A stretch of 64,000 bases of DNA from Kerstersia gyiorum (GCF_004216755.1 NZ_SGWZ01000002.1:496001-560000); one strand, 5' to 3'; shown: positions 17,404 to 27,675, numbered from the stretch's first letter. Notes: generated by a model not told the origin, from the letters alone. Translations and numbers: made by a program.

Positions 17404-20282
17404 GCGAACCTGCGCTGTTCGCCAGCGCCGAAAAGGTTGCTGACGCAGCGGCCGCACAGTTCGGGATGATCGGCATGGCTGCCGACATCCGCGCGCCAGT
17501 GCCAGCAGCGTGCACACTTGAGATGGCTCGAGGCGGACAGCGTTACGCGCAATTCACCTTCGCTTGGCTGCACCGATGCGCGTGAAACGATCAGCACGAA
17601 TTTCAGGTCGTCTTCCAGGCTGGCGAGATCGGCGTATTCCTGGCCGCTGGCATGCACCGTGACTTCCGCCTGCAGGGAGGAACCGACGCTGCCGGCTGCC
17701 CGCAAGGTTTCCAGTTCACGCAGGATCTGCGCACGGACCTGGCGCAGGCGGCCCCATTTTTCCTGCAGCGCTTCGTTGTCGGCGCCCAGGGGCGGTTGAT
17801 GGTAGGTCTCGGTGAAGATCGTGAGACGGGCGTTTTCCGGCACGGCGCCGGGGGTGGCTTGCGCCAGCACGTTCCAGGCTTCTTCTGCGGTGAAGGACAG
17901 GATGGGCGCCATCAGCTTGAGCAGCGTCAGCGTGATGTGCAGCAACGCGCTCTGGGCGCTGCGGCGGGCGTGGCTGTCGGTGGCCGAGGTGTAGAGTCTG
18001 TCCTTGAGGATATCCAGGTAGAAAGCGCCCAGGTCTTCGGAGCAGAAGGTCTGCAGACGGGCCGTGGCCGGGTGGAATTCATAGCGCTCGTAGGCTGCCA
18101 GGATTTCTTCCTGCATGCGTGCGGTCATACCCAGCGCATAGCGGTCAATTTCCAGCATGTCCTCGACGGCTACCAATTGCGTGTTGGCGTCGAAGTCGGC
18201 CAGGTTGGCCAGCAGGAAACGCAAGGTATTGCGAATGCGGCGGTAGCCTTCCACGACCCGCTTGAGGATGGTGTCGGAGATCGACAGTTCACCGGAGTAG
18301 TCGGTGCTGCCAATCCACAGGCGCAGGATTTCTGCGCCCAGCGAATCCGATACCTTCTGCGGCACGATGACGTTGCCCAGTGACTTGCTCATCTTGCGGC
18401 CATCGCCATCCACGGTGAAACCGTGGGTCAGCAGCGCTTTGTAGGGCGCGCGGCCATAGAGCATGGAGCCGGTCAGCAGCGAGGAGTGGAACCAGCCACG
18501 GTGCTGGTCGGAACCTTCCAGATAAAGGTCGGCCGGCCAGGCCAGCACATCGCCGTGCGAGCCGCCATCGGTCACCGGGGAGTCGGGGGTAGGCGCGCCG
18601 CCAAGAACGGTGACGTGCGTCGTGCCCGAATCGAACCAGACATCCAGCGTGTCGCGGGTTTTTTCGTATTGGTCGGCCTCATCGCCCAGCAGGTCGCGTG
18701 GGTCCAGCGACTGCCAGGCTTCAATGCCTTCCTGTTCGACGCGCTCGGCAACTTGCTCCATCAGTTCAACGGTGCGCGGATGCAACGCGCCGGTTTCCTT
18801 GTGGACGAACAGCGACATGGGTACGCCCCACTGGCGCTGGCGCGACAGCGTCCAGTCAGGCCGGTTGGCGATCATGTTGTGCAGGCGGGCGCGGCCCCAG
18901 GAGGGGTAGAACGCGGTGGCTTCAACGGCTTCCAGCGCGGTTTCGCGCAGCGTCGGGCCGTTGCCGGCCGGGATCACGTCCATGCCGGCGAACCACTGGC
19001 TGGTGGCGCGGTAGATGACAGGCGTCTTGTGGCGCCAGCAGTGCATGTAGCTGTGCTTGAGCTTTTCCGTGCGCAGCAGGGTGCCGGCATCCTGTAGCGC
19101 CTGGACGATCAGCGGATTTGCATCCCAGATCTTGAGCCCGCCGAAAATGGGCAGCGTGGTGGCGTAGCGGCCGTCACCCATCACCGGATTGATGATGTCG
19201 GCATCGACCAGGCCGTGGGACTTGCAGCTGATGAAGTCGTCCACGCCGTAGGCGGGCGCCGAGTGCACCACGCCAGTACCGGTGTCCAGCGTGACATAGT
19301 CGGCCAGATACACCGGCGAAGTACGCTGGTAGCCGGCGTCGGCCTGGGCCAGCGGATGATGGAAGCGCAGGTTTTCCAATGCCTGGCCAGCCACCGTGGC
19401 GACGATTTCGCCGCTCAGGCCCCATTGTTCCAGGCAGGCGGCGACACGCTCGCGTGCGAGCAGCAGCATGGTGCCGGTCTGGCGTGCTTCGGACAGGCGC
19501 ACCAGGCTGTATTCGAGTTCGGGATGGACGTTGAGCGCCTGATTGGACGGGATGGTCCAGGGCGTCGTGGTCCAGATGACGATGGCGCCGTCTTCCACTG
19601 CGCCGTCAGGCAGGCCGAATGCGCGTGCGATGGCCGATTTGTCGGCAAACGGGAAGGCGACGTCGATGGTCGGATCGACGCGGTCAGCATATTCGACTTC
19701 CGCTTCCGCCAGCGCCGAACCACAGTCGAAACACCAGTTGACGGGCTTGAGGCCGCGGAACAGGTAGCCGCGTTTGATGATCCCGGCGAGCGCGCGGATT
19801 TCGTTGGCTTCGTTGCCGTGGTTCATCGTGAGGTATGGATTATCCCAATCCCCCAGCACACCCAGGCGCTTGAAGTCCTTGCGCTGGCGGTCGATCTGCT
19901 CCAGCGCATAGGTGCGGGCGCGCGACTGCACTTCGGCGACAGGCAGGTTCTTGCCGTATTTTTTCTCGATCTGGATTTCGATGGGCATGCCATGGCAATC
20001 CCAGCCCGGGACATACGGTGCATCAAAACCGGCCATGTTACGGCTTTTGATGATGATGTCCTTCAGGATCTTGTTGACCGCGTGGCCCAGGTGAATGTCG
20101 CCGTTGGCATAGGGAGGGCCGTCATGCAGGACGAACTTGGGGCGGCCCTTGCTGGCCGCGCGAATCGCCTGGTAAATACGGTTTTCTTCCCATTCGGCAA
20201 CCCACTTGGGTTCACGTTTGGCGAGATCTCCCCGCATGGGGAAGGCGGTATCGGGCAGGTTGAGAGTGTCTTTATAGTCCAT
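17400..20282 (-). CDS. ileS: Isoleucyl-tRNA synthetase
   Basis: A 960-residue class I synthetase. The HIGH-type motif is in PPYANGDIHLGHAVNK, the editing (CP1) domain includes WTTTPWTIPSNQAL, and the KMSKS loop is GRKMSKSLGN. A C-terminal zinc finger uses CARCWHW...ELCGRCV. This is the bacterial type, normally sensitive to mupirocin. The ATG at 20282 (MDYKDTLNLPDTAFPMRGDL) gives the conserved N-terminus. Its start overlaps the end of ribF by about 11 bases. Confidence 0.97.
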   Translation of the reverse strand: MDYKDTLNLPDTAFPMRGDLAKREPKWVAEWEENRIYQAIRAASKGRPKFVLHDGPPYANGDIHLGHAVNKILKDIIIKSRNMAGFDAPYVPGWDCHGMPIEIQIEKKYGKNLPVAEVQSRARTYALEQIDRQRKDFKRLGVLGDWDNPYLTMNHGNEANEIRALAGIIKRGYLFRGLKPVNWCFDCGSALAEAEVEYADRVDPTIDVAFPFADKSAIARAFGLPDGAVEDGAIVIWTTTPWTIPSNQALNVHPELEYSLVRLSEARQTGTMLLLARERVAACLEQWGLSGEIVATVAGQALENLRFHHPLAQADAGYQRTSPVYLADYVTLDTGTGVVHSAPAYGVDDFISCKSHGLVDADIINPVMGDGRYATTLPIFGGLKIWDANPLIVQALQDAGTLLRTEKLKHSYMHCWRHKTPVIYRATSQWFAGMDVIPAGNGPTLRETALEAVEATAFYPSWGRARLHNMIANRPDWTLSRQRQWGVPMSLFVHKETGALHPRTVELMEQVAERVEQEGIEAWQSLDPRDLLGDEADQYEKTRDTLDVWFDSGTTHVTVLGGAPTPDSPVTDGGSHGDVLAWPADLYLEGSDQHRGWFHSSLLTGSMLYGRAPYKALLTHGFTVDGDGRKMSKSLGNVIVPQKVSDSLGAEILRLWIGSTDYSGELSISDTILKRVVEGYRRIRNTLRFLLANLADFDANTQLVAVEDMLEIDRYALGMTARMQEEILAAYERYEFHPATARLQTFCSEDLGAFYLDILKDRLYTSATDSHARRSAQSALLHITLTLLKLMAPILSFTAEEAWNVLAQATPGAVPENARLTIFTETYHQPPLGADNEALQEKWGRLRQVRAQILRELETLRAAGSVGSSLQAEVTVHASGQEYADLASLEDDLKFVLIVSRASVQPSEGELRVTLSASSHLKCARCWHWRADVGSHADHPELCGRCVSNLFGAGEQRRFA

Positions 20283-21237
20283 GGACGGAAAAATAAGCGC
20301 GCGCATCGTCGGCATCTTGGCGGATGGCGGCGGTCAAGGCGTCAAGATCGGAAAATTTCTTTTCATCCCGCAGGTAGTGCAGGAATTCAACGTTGATCAG
20401 TTTACCGTAGGCATCGGCACTGGTATCGAGCAGGTGTGTCTCAAGCAGCAGCTTTCCTTCCCCCTCGACGGTCGGCCGCACCCCCAGGCTGGAAACCCCG
20501 GCCAGCGGACGGTCGGCCAGGCCATGCACGCGGGTGACATATATGCCGGGGCGCAACGCGCTGCGTTCGGGGACCCCCTGGTTCATGGTCGGGAAGCCCA
20601 GGTTGCGGCCCAGCTTGCGGCCGTGACGTACGTGGGCGCAGATCGACGGCCAGCGTCCGAGCAGGTCTCGGGCCAGCACCATATCAGCACTGGCCAGCGC
20701 CTCGCGGATGTCGGAACTGGAAATACGGCGGCCACGGGCATCGAGGACGTCATCCAGTGTGTGGACTTCGAAGCCGTGTTCGGCGCCGGCCTGGCGCAGG
20801 GTGGCGATATCACCGGAACGGGCCCGGCCATAGCGGAAGTCGCTGCCGACCAGCAGCCAGCGCACATCCAGGCCTTCGACCAGTATATGGCGGACGAAAT
20901 CGTCGGGGCTCATATTGGCCAGCGTGTGGTCGAAGCGGCGCACGACCAGCTGGCGCATACCGGCCTGGGCCAGTGCCATGCATTGGTCGCGCAGGCTGGA
21001 AATCCGGCGTGGCACGAGGTCGGGCAGACCTCGCAGCCGCGCGAAATACTCGCGCGGGTGCGGCGAAAACGTCATGGCAGATGGCAGCAGGCCGCGATTG
21101 GCGGCGGCTTCGCAGACACGCGCCAGAATCGCCTGGTGGCCAAGGTGGACGCCATCGAAACTGCCTATCGTCAGCGCGCAAGGCTGGCGATGCTCGGCAG
21201 GAGGCAGGGAACGGTAGATATGCAGCGTTGGTTTCAC
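20272..21237 (-). CDS. ribF: Bifunctional riboflavin kinase/FAD synthetase
   Basis: A 321-residue enzyme making FMN and then FAD from riboflavin. The N-terminal adenylyltransferase domain has ALTIGSFDGVHLGHQAIL and a VVRRFDHTLANMSPDDFV segment. The C-terminal riboflavin kinase domain has GRNLGFPTMN and GVSSLGVRPTVEG. I prefer the GTG at 21237 (reading KPTLHIYRSLPPAEHR): the frame is open further to 21303, but that extension is not family-like. First gene of the ribF-ileS-lspA-coaBC operon and divergent from purN. Confidence 0.95.
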   Translation of the reverse strand: MKPTLHIYRSLPPAEHRQPCALTIGSFDGVHLGHQAILARVCEAAANRGLLPSAMTFSPHPREYFARLRGLPDLVPRRISSLRDQCMALAQAGMRQLVVRRFDHTLANMSPDDFVRHILVEGLDVRWLLVGSDFRYGRARSGDIATLRQAGAEHGFEVHTLDDVLDARGRRISSSDIREALASADMVLARDLLGRWPSICAHVRHGRKLGRNLGFPTMNQGVPERSALRPGIYVTRVHGLADRPLAGVSSLGVRPTVEGEGKLLLETHLLDTSADAYGKLINVEFLHYLRDEKKFSDLDALTAAIRQDADDARAYFSVHGL

Positions 21238-21286
21238 GGGCGACAGTTTACAATCACCAGTTATATTTTTTAATGGAAATACCGCT

Positions 21287-22030
21287 TTGCCCGATGCGAT
21301 CAACCGCCAGAGCGCGGATCACGCTCTCCCAAGTGCCGGTGAGGATGCCGGCGCTGCCCCTGCTGGAAAGTCCCCTTGCCGCCTGCTTATCCTGATTTCC
21401 GGACGTGGTTCCAATATGCGTACGCTGGTGGAAGCCTGTCGTGCCGAAGGATGGCCGGCGCAGATCGTGGGCGTCATCGCCAACAAACCTGAGGCGGCAG
21501 GGCTGGCCTGGGCGCGCGAGCAGGGCCTGGAGACGCTGGCGTTGCCGCACAAGGACTATGCCAGTCGCGAGACATTCGACGCAGCGCTGGCGCAGGCGAT
21601 AGATACCTTCCAGCCGGATTACATCATTCTGGCAGGGTTCATGCGTGTATTGACCCCTGGGTTCGTGCAGCGCTACACCGGCCGGCTGGTCAATATCCAT
21701 CCGTCCCTGCTGCCGGCATTTCCTGGGCTGCATACGCACGCGCAGGCGCTCGCCAATGGCGTGCAGGCCCACGGCTGCACCGTACATTTCGTGACGCCGG
21801 TGCTGGACCACGGTCCGATCATCGCGCAGAGCGTGGTGCCGGTACTGGCCGACGATACGCCAGATACGCTGGCGGACCGGGTATTGGAAACAGAACATCG
21901 GCTTTTCCCGCAAGCGGTGCGCTGGCTGGCGGAAGGGCGGGTATCTCAGGCGGCCGATGGCCGAGTGACGGTCGCCGGCGTGGCGTCGCGTCTTTATGTT
22001 TGGCAGGCGGAGGTAAAGCATCATGGCTGA
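21287..22030 (+). CDS. purN: Phosphoribosylglycinamide formyltransferase
   Basis: PurN transfers a formyl group from 10-formyl-THF to GAR in purine synthesis. Motifs: CRLLILISGRGSNMRTLVEA, LAGFMRVLTPGFV and the catalytic VNIHPSLLPAFPGLHTHAQAL with GCTVHFVTPVLDHGPII. At 247 residues it is about 30 longer than the E. coli enzyme because of an Ala-rich N-terminal lead. No ATG or GTG is available in frame before the conserved core, so a TTG at 21287 is the probable start, with GGAAAT a few bases before it. It overlaps the next gene by eight bases. Confidence 0.93.
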   Translation: MPDAINRQSADHALPSAGEDAGAAPAGKSPCRLLILISGRGSNMRTLVEACRAEGWPAQIVGVIANKPEAAGLAWAREQGLETLALPHKDYASRETFDAALAQAIDTFQPDYIILAGFMRVLTPGFVQRYTGRLVNIHPSLLPAFPGLHTHAQALANGVQAHGCTVHFVTPVLDHGPIIAQSVVPVLADDTPDTLADRVLETEHRLFPQAVRWLAEGRVSQAADGRVTVAGVASRLYVWQAEVKHHG

Positions 22031-23894
22031 TCAGGGTCGCACTAATCGTTATGGCCGTCCGATTCCGGACGGTTCAGCAGGTGGACGCCGCCAGGCCGAA
22101 ACCTCGCGCGACGGGCAGAAACCGCGTCGAGCCGACGGGCGCAGCGAAGCACGTGCCGGCGCGCGATCCGACTCGCAGGAGCGCCGTGGCGGCCTGCAGG
22201 CCTGGCGCAGCAGCCGGGACGGACAGGCAACGAAGGACAGCAGTGGCAGCCGTCAGGGCGAACGTACGGCGTCGGCACGGCAGCCGGATGCACGGCGTTT
22301 CGATGCCGGACATGCCGGTGCCGCAGGCTCCGCGTCGCAACGGCCGCGCACGCGGGTGGCACCCGGCCGCGGCGGCAATCGTCGCGACGAAACACAGCAA
22401 GAGTATCGCCGTGACGAGCGCGGTACGCCGCGTGGCGGCGAACGTGCTGGTGCGGGATCACGCCATGGCGCGCCCGCGCAAGGGCAGCGCCACCAGGTCG
22501 GCGCCAGGGATCGCAGCCAAGACCGGGGGCAAGCCCCCGTGCGTCAGGAGCGGTCGACAGGGCGGCCCCAGGCGGGTGCGGCACAGGCGGACGCAGGTTT
22601 CCAGCCGGTCGTCGTGCGTACGCGCCTGCATCCCATGGAATACCGGATGATGCAGCTTGGGCAGGTATTCGATCAGGTGTTCACCTGGGAGTATCCGGCG
22701 GATGCCGTACTGTCGCACTGGCTGCGGGCCCATCCGCAAGTGGGAGCGCGTGACCGCGCCCAGCTGGCAGAGGCGGTCTACGATGTATTGCGCCATCTGC
22801 GCCGCTATCGCCACTACGCCGAAAGCGGTACGGGGACGGCCAATCGCAGGTTGGCGATCCTGGGGCTGCTGGCCACGCAGGGCAGGGAAGTGCTCGAGCC
22901 GGTTCTGAACGACGAAGAGCGGGCCTGGCTGGAACGTCTGGAAGGCATCGAGGCCGATTCCCTGCCGCTGGCTGTGCGCCACAGCTTCCCGGACTGGCTA
23001 TCGGAACAATTGGCGGTGCTGGCTGACGGTGAGTCCCTGATGGCATCGCTGAATCTTCCGGCGGGGCTGGACCTGCGCGTCAATCCCATGAAAGCGGACC
23101 GCGATGAGCTGTTGGCCGCCTTGCGCAAGAGCATGCCTCAGCATGATCCCCAGCCGACGCCGTATTCCCCCTGGGGAATTCGGGTGCAGGGGCGTCCGTC
23201 GCTGCAGCGCACCTCGCAATTCGAGCACGGCCTGCTGGAAGTGCAGGATGAGGGCAGTCAGCTGCTGGCGCTGCTGGTCGGCCCCAAGCGGGGCGAGATG
23301 ATCATCGACTTTTGCGCCGGCGCGGGCGGCAAGACCTTGCTGCTGGGGGCGCTGATGCGTTCCACGGGCAGGCTGTATGCCTTTGACGTCTCGGCGGCGC
23401 GCCTGGCGCGGGCCAAGCCCCGCCTGGCCCGCAGCGGCCTGTCCAACGTTGCCACCATTGCCCTGGAGCACGAGAACGACGTCAGGGTGAAGCGCCTGGC
23501 AGGCAAGGCCCAGCGAGTGCTGGTTGATGCGCCGTGCAGCGGCATGGGCACTTTGCGCCGCAATCCGGACATGAAGTGGCGCCAGTCGCCGCAATCGGTG
23601 CGCGAACTCTGCGATGTGCAGGCCCGGGTGCTGGAAAGCGCTGCGCGTTGCGTGGCGCCGGGCGGCCGCCTGGTCTACGCGACCTGCAGCCTGTTGCCGC
23701 AGGAGAACGAAGAGCAGGTGCAGGCATTCCTCAAGAAGCATCCGGAGTTCCAGTTGCTGGACGCCGGTGCGATTCTGGAACCCCGTGCGCCTGGTTTGGG
23801 GATGCAGGATAGCTATCTGCGCTTGCGCCCGGATCAGCATGGTACGGATGGATTTTTCGCCGCCGCCATGGAAAGGCGTGGCGATACGGCATGA
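22023..23894 (+). CDS. RsmB/NOP-type RNA (cytosine-5) methyltransferase with long basic N-terminal tail
   Basis: A 623-residue SAM-dependent rRNA or tRNA m5C methyltransferase. The C-terminal 430 residues hold the fold. A NusB-like RNA-binding helical domain starts near MEYRMMQLGQVFDQVFTW. The Rossmann core has MIIDFCAGAGGKTLLLGALM. The two catalytic cysteines are in VLVDAPCSGMGTLRRNPD and VYATCSLLPQENEEQ. The first 190 or so residues are a disordered Arg/Gly/Gln/Ala-rich tail unlike the compact start of E. coli RsmB. Translation is coupled to purN by an eight-base overlap. The exact RNA target cannot be assigned from sequence. Confidence 0.92.
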   Translation: MADQGRTNRYGRPIPDGSAGGRRQAETSRDGQKPRRADGRSEARAGARSDSQERRGGLQAWRSSRDGQATKDSSGSRQGERTASARQPDARRFDAGHAGAAGSASQRPRTRVAPGRGGNRRDETQQEYRRDERGTPRGGERAGAGSRHGAPAQGQRHQVGARDRSQDRGQAPVRQERSTGRPQAGAAQADAGFQPVVVRTRLHPMEYRMMQLGQVFDQVFTWEYPADAVLSHWLRAHPQVGARDRAQLAEAVYDVLRHLRRYRHYAESGTGTANRRLAILGLLATQGREVLEPVLNDEERAWLERLEGIEADSLPLAVRHSFPDWLSEQLAVLADGESLMASLNLPAGLDLRVNPMKADRDELLAALRKSMPQHDPQPTPYSPWGIRVQGRPSLQRTSQFEHGLLEVQDEGSQLLALLVGPKRGEMIIDFCAGAGGKTLLLGALMRSTGRLYAFDVSAARLARAKPRLARSGLSNVATIALEHENDVRVKRLAGKAQRVLVDAPCSGMGTLRRNPDMKWRQSPQSVRELCDVQARVLESAARCVAPGGRLVYATCSLLPQENEEQVQAFLKKHPEFQLLDAGAILEPRAPGLGMQDSYLRLRPDQHGTDGFFAAAMERRGDTA

Positions 23895-24178
23895 TTTTTG
23901 TTGCTGAAAAGCCAGTTTTTTAGCGACAGATGCTGTTTTTTGTAGCAAAATTAGGCTATGGCACTTGGACGGGAGCAACCCTGACCGGTTGTTCCTGCAG
24001 GCACCTGGCTTTTGCAGCAGGCGCTGGCCCGGACATGAATTCCCCTGACAGGGGTTTGCTGGGCACAGCGTGAAGTCTTTCTTGATCTGCCGCAAAAACC
24101 TTTTTGTCACCAGGGTGTCATAGGGTCAGTAGAGATATACACTGGTCCTCACCTTTTGACGCGAGACCCGATATCCAT

Positions 24179-25387
24179 ATGGATACTATTATTTCCTTTC
24201 TCAGCGGCGGCCTCCTGCAGGCCTCTTGGTGGCAGATCCTGATCGCCACCTTGGTAATGACCCACATTACCATCGTATGCGTAACCGTTTTCCTGCACCG
24301 CAGCCAGACGCACCGCGGGCTCGATCTGCATCCTGCGATCGCGCATTTCTTCCGTTTCTGGTTGTGGATGACGACCGGCATGGTGACCAAGGAATGGGTC
24401 GCCATCCACCGCAAGCACCATGCGCGCTGCGAGCGCGAAGGTGATCCTCACTCGCCCATGCTGTTCGGTATCTGGAAGGTGCTGTTCCGCGGCGCCGAAC
24501 TGTATCGCCAGGAATCCGAAAACCAGGAAACCATGGCCAAGTTTGGCCACGGCACGCCCAATGACTGGCTGGAACGCAATGTCTACGCCAAGCACAGCGC
24601 GCTGGGCATCCTCATCATGCTGGGGATAGACCTGCTGCTGTTCGGCGTGGTCGGCCTGACGGTCTGGGCCGTGCAGATGGCCTGGATTCCCTTCTGGGCT
24701 GCCGGCGTCGTCAACGGCATCGGCCACTATTGGGGCTACCGCAACTTTGCCAGCCCGGATACCAGCACGAACGTGTTCCCCTGGGGCATCATCATCGGTG
24801 GCGAAGAACTGCACAACAACCACCACGCCCACGCCAGCTCGGCCAAATTCTCGAGCCAGTGGTACGAATTCGATATCGGCTGGGTCTATATCCGCATGAT
24901 GCAGGCTGTCGGCCTGGCCAAGGTGCGCAAGGTCGCGCCCAAGCTCAAGCTGGAATCCGATGCACGGTCGGTCGATCTCAAGACCCTGCATGGCGTGATC
25001 ACGCACCGGTATGAAATCATGGCGCGCTACGCCGACCTGCTGAAGCAGGCCTGCTCGCAGGAACTGAGCCGCCTGAAGGGCGCCAACAGCGAGAACAGCG
25101 CCCAGACGTCGCGCCAGACGCTCAAGCGTGTGCGTAACTGGTTCCACCTGCCGGATACCAATCTGCAGCCCGAGCAACTGGCGCAGATCGACCAGGCAGT
25201 GGCGAGCAGCGAATCGCTGTCCACCCTGATGCAGATGCGCAAGGAGCTGGGCCGTCTCTGGGAAAGCTCCAGCGCCAGCAGCGAACAATTGCTGCATGAC
25301 CTGCAAGCCTGGTGCCAGCGCGCCCAACAAAGCGGTATCGAAGGTCTGGCCGAGTTTGCCAGCCGCCTGCGCCGCTACGCGGCATGA
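24179..25387 (+). CDS. Membrane fatty acid desaturase (acyl-CoA delta-9 type)
   Basis: A 402-residue di-iron membrane desaturase. The three histidine boxes are HRSQTH, HRKHH and ELHNNHH, with further family markers GIGHYWGYRNF and PWGIIIGGEELHNN. About four membrane segments are present. The C-terminal 130 residues, after the catalytic domain, are soluble and helical, rich in Gln/Ser/Ala and longer than in many relatives. The ATG at 24179 starts directly before the first hydrophobic helix. Its TGA overlaps the uvrD start (ATGA), so the two genes are translationally coupled. Confidence 0.93.
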   Translation: MDTIISFLSGGLLQASWWQILIATLVMTHITIVCVTVFLHRSQTHRGLDLHPAIAHFFRFWLWMTTGMVTKEWVAIHRKHHARCEREGDPHSPMLFGIWKVLFRGAELYRQESENQETMAKFGHGTPNDWLERNVYAKHSALGILIMLGIDLLLFGVVGLTVWAVQMAWIPFWAAGVVNGIGHYWGYRNFASPDTSTNVFPWGIIIGGEELHNNHHAHASSAKFSSQWYEFDIGWVYIRMMQAVGLAKVRKVAPKLKLESDARSVDLKTLHGVITHRYEIMARYADLLKQACSQELSRLKGANSENSAQTSRQTLKRVRNWFHLPDTNLQPEQLAQIDQAVASSESLSTLMQMRKELGRLWESSSASSEQLLHDLQAWCQRAQQSGIEGLAEFASRLRRYAA

Positions 25388-27675
25388 TGGATCTGGACCG
25401 CCTTAATCCCGAGCAACGCGCTGCTGTTACCCTGGATCCCTGCCATGCCCTGGTTCTTGCCGGGGCTGGCAGCGGCAAGACCAGGGTTCTGACAACCCGC
25501 ATGGCCTGGCTGGTACAAACCGGCCAGGCCAGTCCTTTTGGGCTGCTCGCCGTCACCTTTACCAACAAGGCTGCCCGCGAAATGCTGGCGCGCCTGACGT
25601 CCATGCTGCCGCTGGACCCGCGCGGCCTCTGGATCGGTACCTTTCACGGGTTGTGCAACCGGCTGCTGCGTGCTCATCATCGCGATGCCGGTCTGCCGCA
25701 GTCGTTCCAGATTCTCGATAGCGCGGATCAGCTTTCGGCCATCAAGCGCCTGCTCAAGTCGGCGAATATTGATGACGAAAAATATCCGCCGCGCGATGTG
25801 CAGCGCTTCATCAATCACGCCAAGGAAGAAGGCCAACGGCCGGATACTGTCGTGACCAGTGACCCGCACAGCCGCCGTCTGGCAGAGATCTACGGGCTCT
25901 ACCAGGAGCAGTGCGAGCGCGAAGGCGTGGTGGATTTCGCTGAACTGCTGCTGCGCGCCTACGAATTGCTGTCGCGCAATGCGCCGGTGCGCGAACATTA
26001 CCAGCGTCGCTTCCGCCATATCCTCGTCGACGAGTTCCAGGATACCAATGCCTTGCAGTATCGCTGGCTGAAATTGCTGGCGGGCGGCGGCGCGCATGTG
26101 TTCGCAGTGGGGGATGACGACCAGTCCATCTATGCATTCCGGGGTGCGGACGTTGGCAACATGTCTGCCTTTGTGCGTGACTACGCTGGCGACCACGTGA
26201 TCCGCCTTGAACAGAATTACCGTTCATACGGCCATATCCTGGACGCCGCCAATGCGCTGATCAGCCATAACACCGGCCGCCTGGGCAAGAATCTCTGGAC
26301 CGCTCAGGGCGAAGGCGAACGCATACGCGTATGCGAACAGCCCAGCGACGGCCTGGAAGCCCAATGGGTGGTGGACGAGCTGAAATCGCTGACGCGCGAA
26401 GGCATGGCACGCAGTGAAATCGCTATCCTGTACCGCAGCAACGCGCAATCTCGCGTGCTGGAGCATGCGCTGTTCAGTGCCGGCGTGCCCTATAAGGTCT
26501 ATGGCGGCCTGCGCTTTTTCGAACGCCAGGAAGTCAAGCATGCGCTGGCCTATCTGCGCTTGCTGGCCAACCCGGATGACGATACCTCGTGGCTGCGGGT
26601 CGTGAACTTTCCGGCGCGCGGCATTGGTGCGCGCACGCTGGAATCCCTGGCAGACCAGGCGCGTACCTATGGCACCAGCCTGTATGGTGCGGTGGCGCGC
26701 GTGCCTGGCAAGGGAGGCGCGAACCTGGCCCAGTTCGCGGCCTTGATTGGCCGCTTGTGGCAGGAAACGCGCAGCTTGCCGCTGCCGGATATGGTGGCCC
26801 ATATCATCGAGCATTCCGGTTTGGTCGCTCATTACCAGACGGAACGCGAAGGCGAGGAACGGCTGGAAAACCTGCGTGAACTCGTTGCAGCTGCCGCGGC
26901 GTTTGTCGCCGAGGAAAGCTATGAAGGCATGCCGGCAGGCTTTGCTGCCGCGCTGGATGTCCCGGCCATTCCTGAAGACGAGGCCTTTTTCGGCGCGCCA
27001 CCCGCTGCGGGGATGTCGCCGTTGGCGGCGTTTCTGTCGCATGCCTCGCTGGAAGCTGGGGACAATCAGGCACAGGCCGGTGAAGACGCTGTCCAGATGA
27101 TGACAGTGCATGCCGCCAAGGGCCTGGAATTCGACGCGGTTTTCATGACAGGCATGGAAGAAGGCTTGTTTCCGCATGAGAACAGCCTGTCGGACCCGGA
27201 AGGCCTGGAAGAAGAACGGCGGCTGATGTATGTTGCCATCACACGGGCGCGCAAGCGCCTGTATCTGAGCCTGGCGCAAAGCCGTATGTTGCACGGCCAG
27301 ACACGCTATGCCATGCGCTCGCGCTTCTTTCAGGAAATTCCCGAGCAGCATTTGAAGTGGCTCACGCCCAAGGCGTCGTCCCACCAGGGGTCGGGTTGGG
27401 GAGGGCCGGCGCCGCGTGCGTTGGCAGACGCCTTTGGCCGCCAGCCAACGGGCAGGATAGAGCCGCGCCAGGCCCGCCATGGCAGCAATGTGGTGAAGGT
27501 CGGTGATCGCGAATACCGGGTGGGCATGGGCGTCAGCCATGCCCGTTTTGGGGAAGGCACGATCATCGAGCTGTCCGGCAATGGTGACGATGCGCAGGCG
27601 CGGATTCATTTCCGCGATGCGGGGCAGAAAACACTGGCCCTGGGCATTGCCAAGCTGGATGTCGTGGCTGGCTGA
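25384..27675 (+). CDS. uvrD: ATP-dependent DNA helicase UvrD
   Basis: A 763-residue SF1A 3'-5' helicase for nucleotide-excision and mismatch repair. Seen in order: Q motif LNPEQRAAV, Walker A LAGAGSGKTRVL, motif Ia AVTFTNKAAREM, motif II ILVDEFQDTN, motif III VGDDDQSIYAFRGA, motif IV LEQNYRS, motif V MTVHAAKGLEFDAVF, motif VI YVAITRARKRLYLS. The C-terminal Tudor-like part is present (VGMGVSHARFGEGTIIELSG). Two ATGs in tandem (25384, 25387) overlap the desaturase stop. The Rep helicase is the alternative, but the C-terminal domain and length favour UvrD. Confidence 0.94.
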   Translation: MMDLDRLNPEQRAAVTLDPCHALVLAGAGSGKTRVLTTRMAWLVQTGQASPFGLLAVTFTNKAAREMLARLTSMLPLDPRGLWIGTFHGLCNRLLRAHHRDAGLPQSFQILDSADQLSAIKRLLKSANIDDEKYPPRDVQRFINHAKEEGQRPDTVVTSDPHSRRLAEIYGLYQEQCEREGVVDFAELLLRAYELLSRNAPVREHYQRRFRHILVDEFQDTNALQYRWLKLLAGGGAHVFAVGDDDQSIYAFRGADVGNMSAFVRDYAGDHVIRLEQNYRSYGHILDAANALISHNTGRLGKNLWTAQGEGERIRVCEQPSDGLEAQWVVDELKSLTREGMARSEIAILYRSNAQSRVLEHALFSAGVPYKVYGGLRFFERQEVKHALAYLRLLANPDDDTSWLRVVNFPARGIGARTLESLADQARTYGTSLYGAVARVPGKGGANLAQFAALIGRLWQETRSLPLPDMVAHIIEHSGLVAHYQTEREGEERLENLRELVAAAAAFVAEESYEGMPAGFAAALDVPAIPEDEAFFGAPPAAGMSPLAAFLSHASLEAGDNQAQAGEDAVQMMTVHAAKGLEFDAVFMTGMEEGLFPHENSLSDPEGLEEERRLMYVAITRARKRLYLSLAQSRMLHGQTRYAMRSRFFQEIPEQHLKWLTPKASSHQGSGWGGPAPRALADAFGRQPTGRIEPRQARHGSNVVKVGDREYRVGMGVSHARFGEGTIIELSGNGDDAQARIHFRDAGQKTLALGIAKLDVVAG

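Noticed and set aside
15514..17469. A 651-codon open frame antisense to coaBC and lspA
   Set aside because: It crosses three well-supported genes and their boundaries and is rich in Gln, His and Gly, as antisense frames of GC-rich genes usually are.
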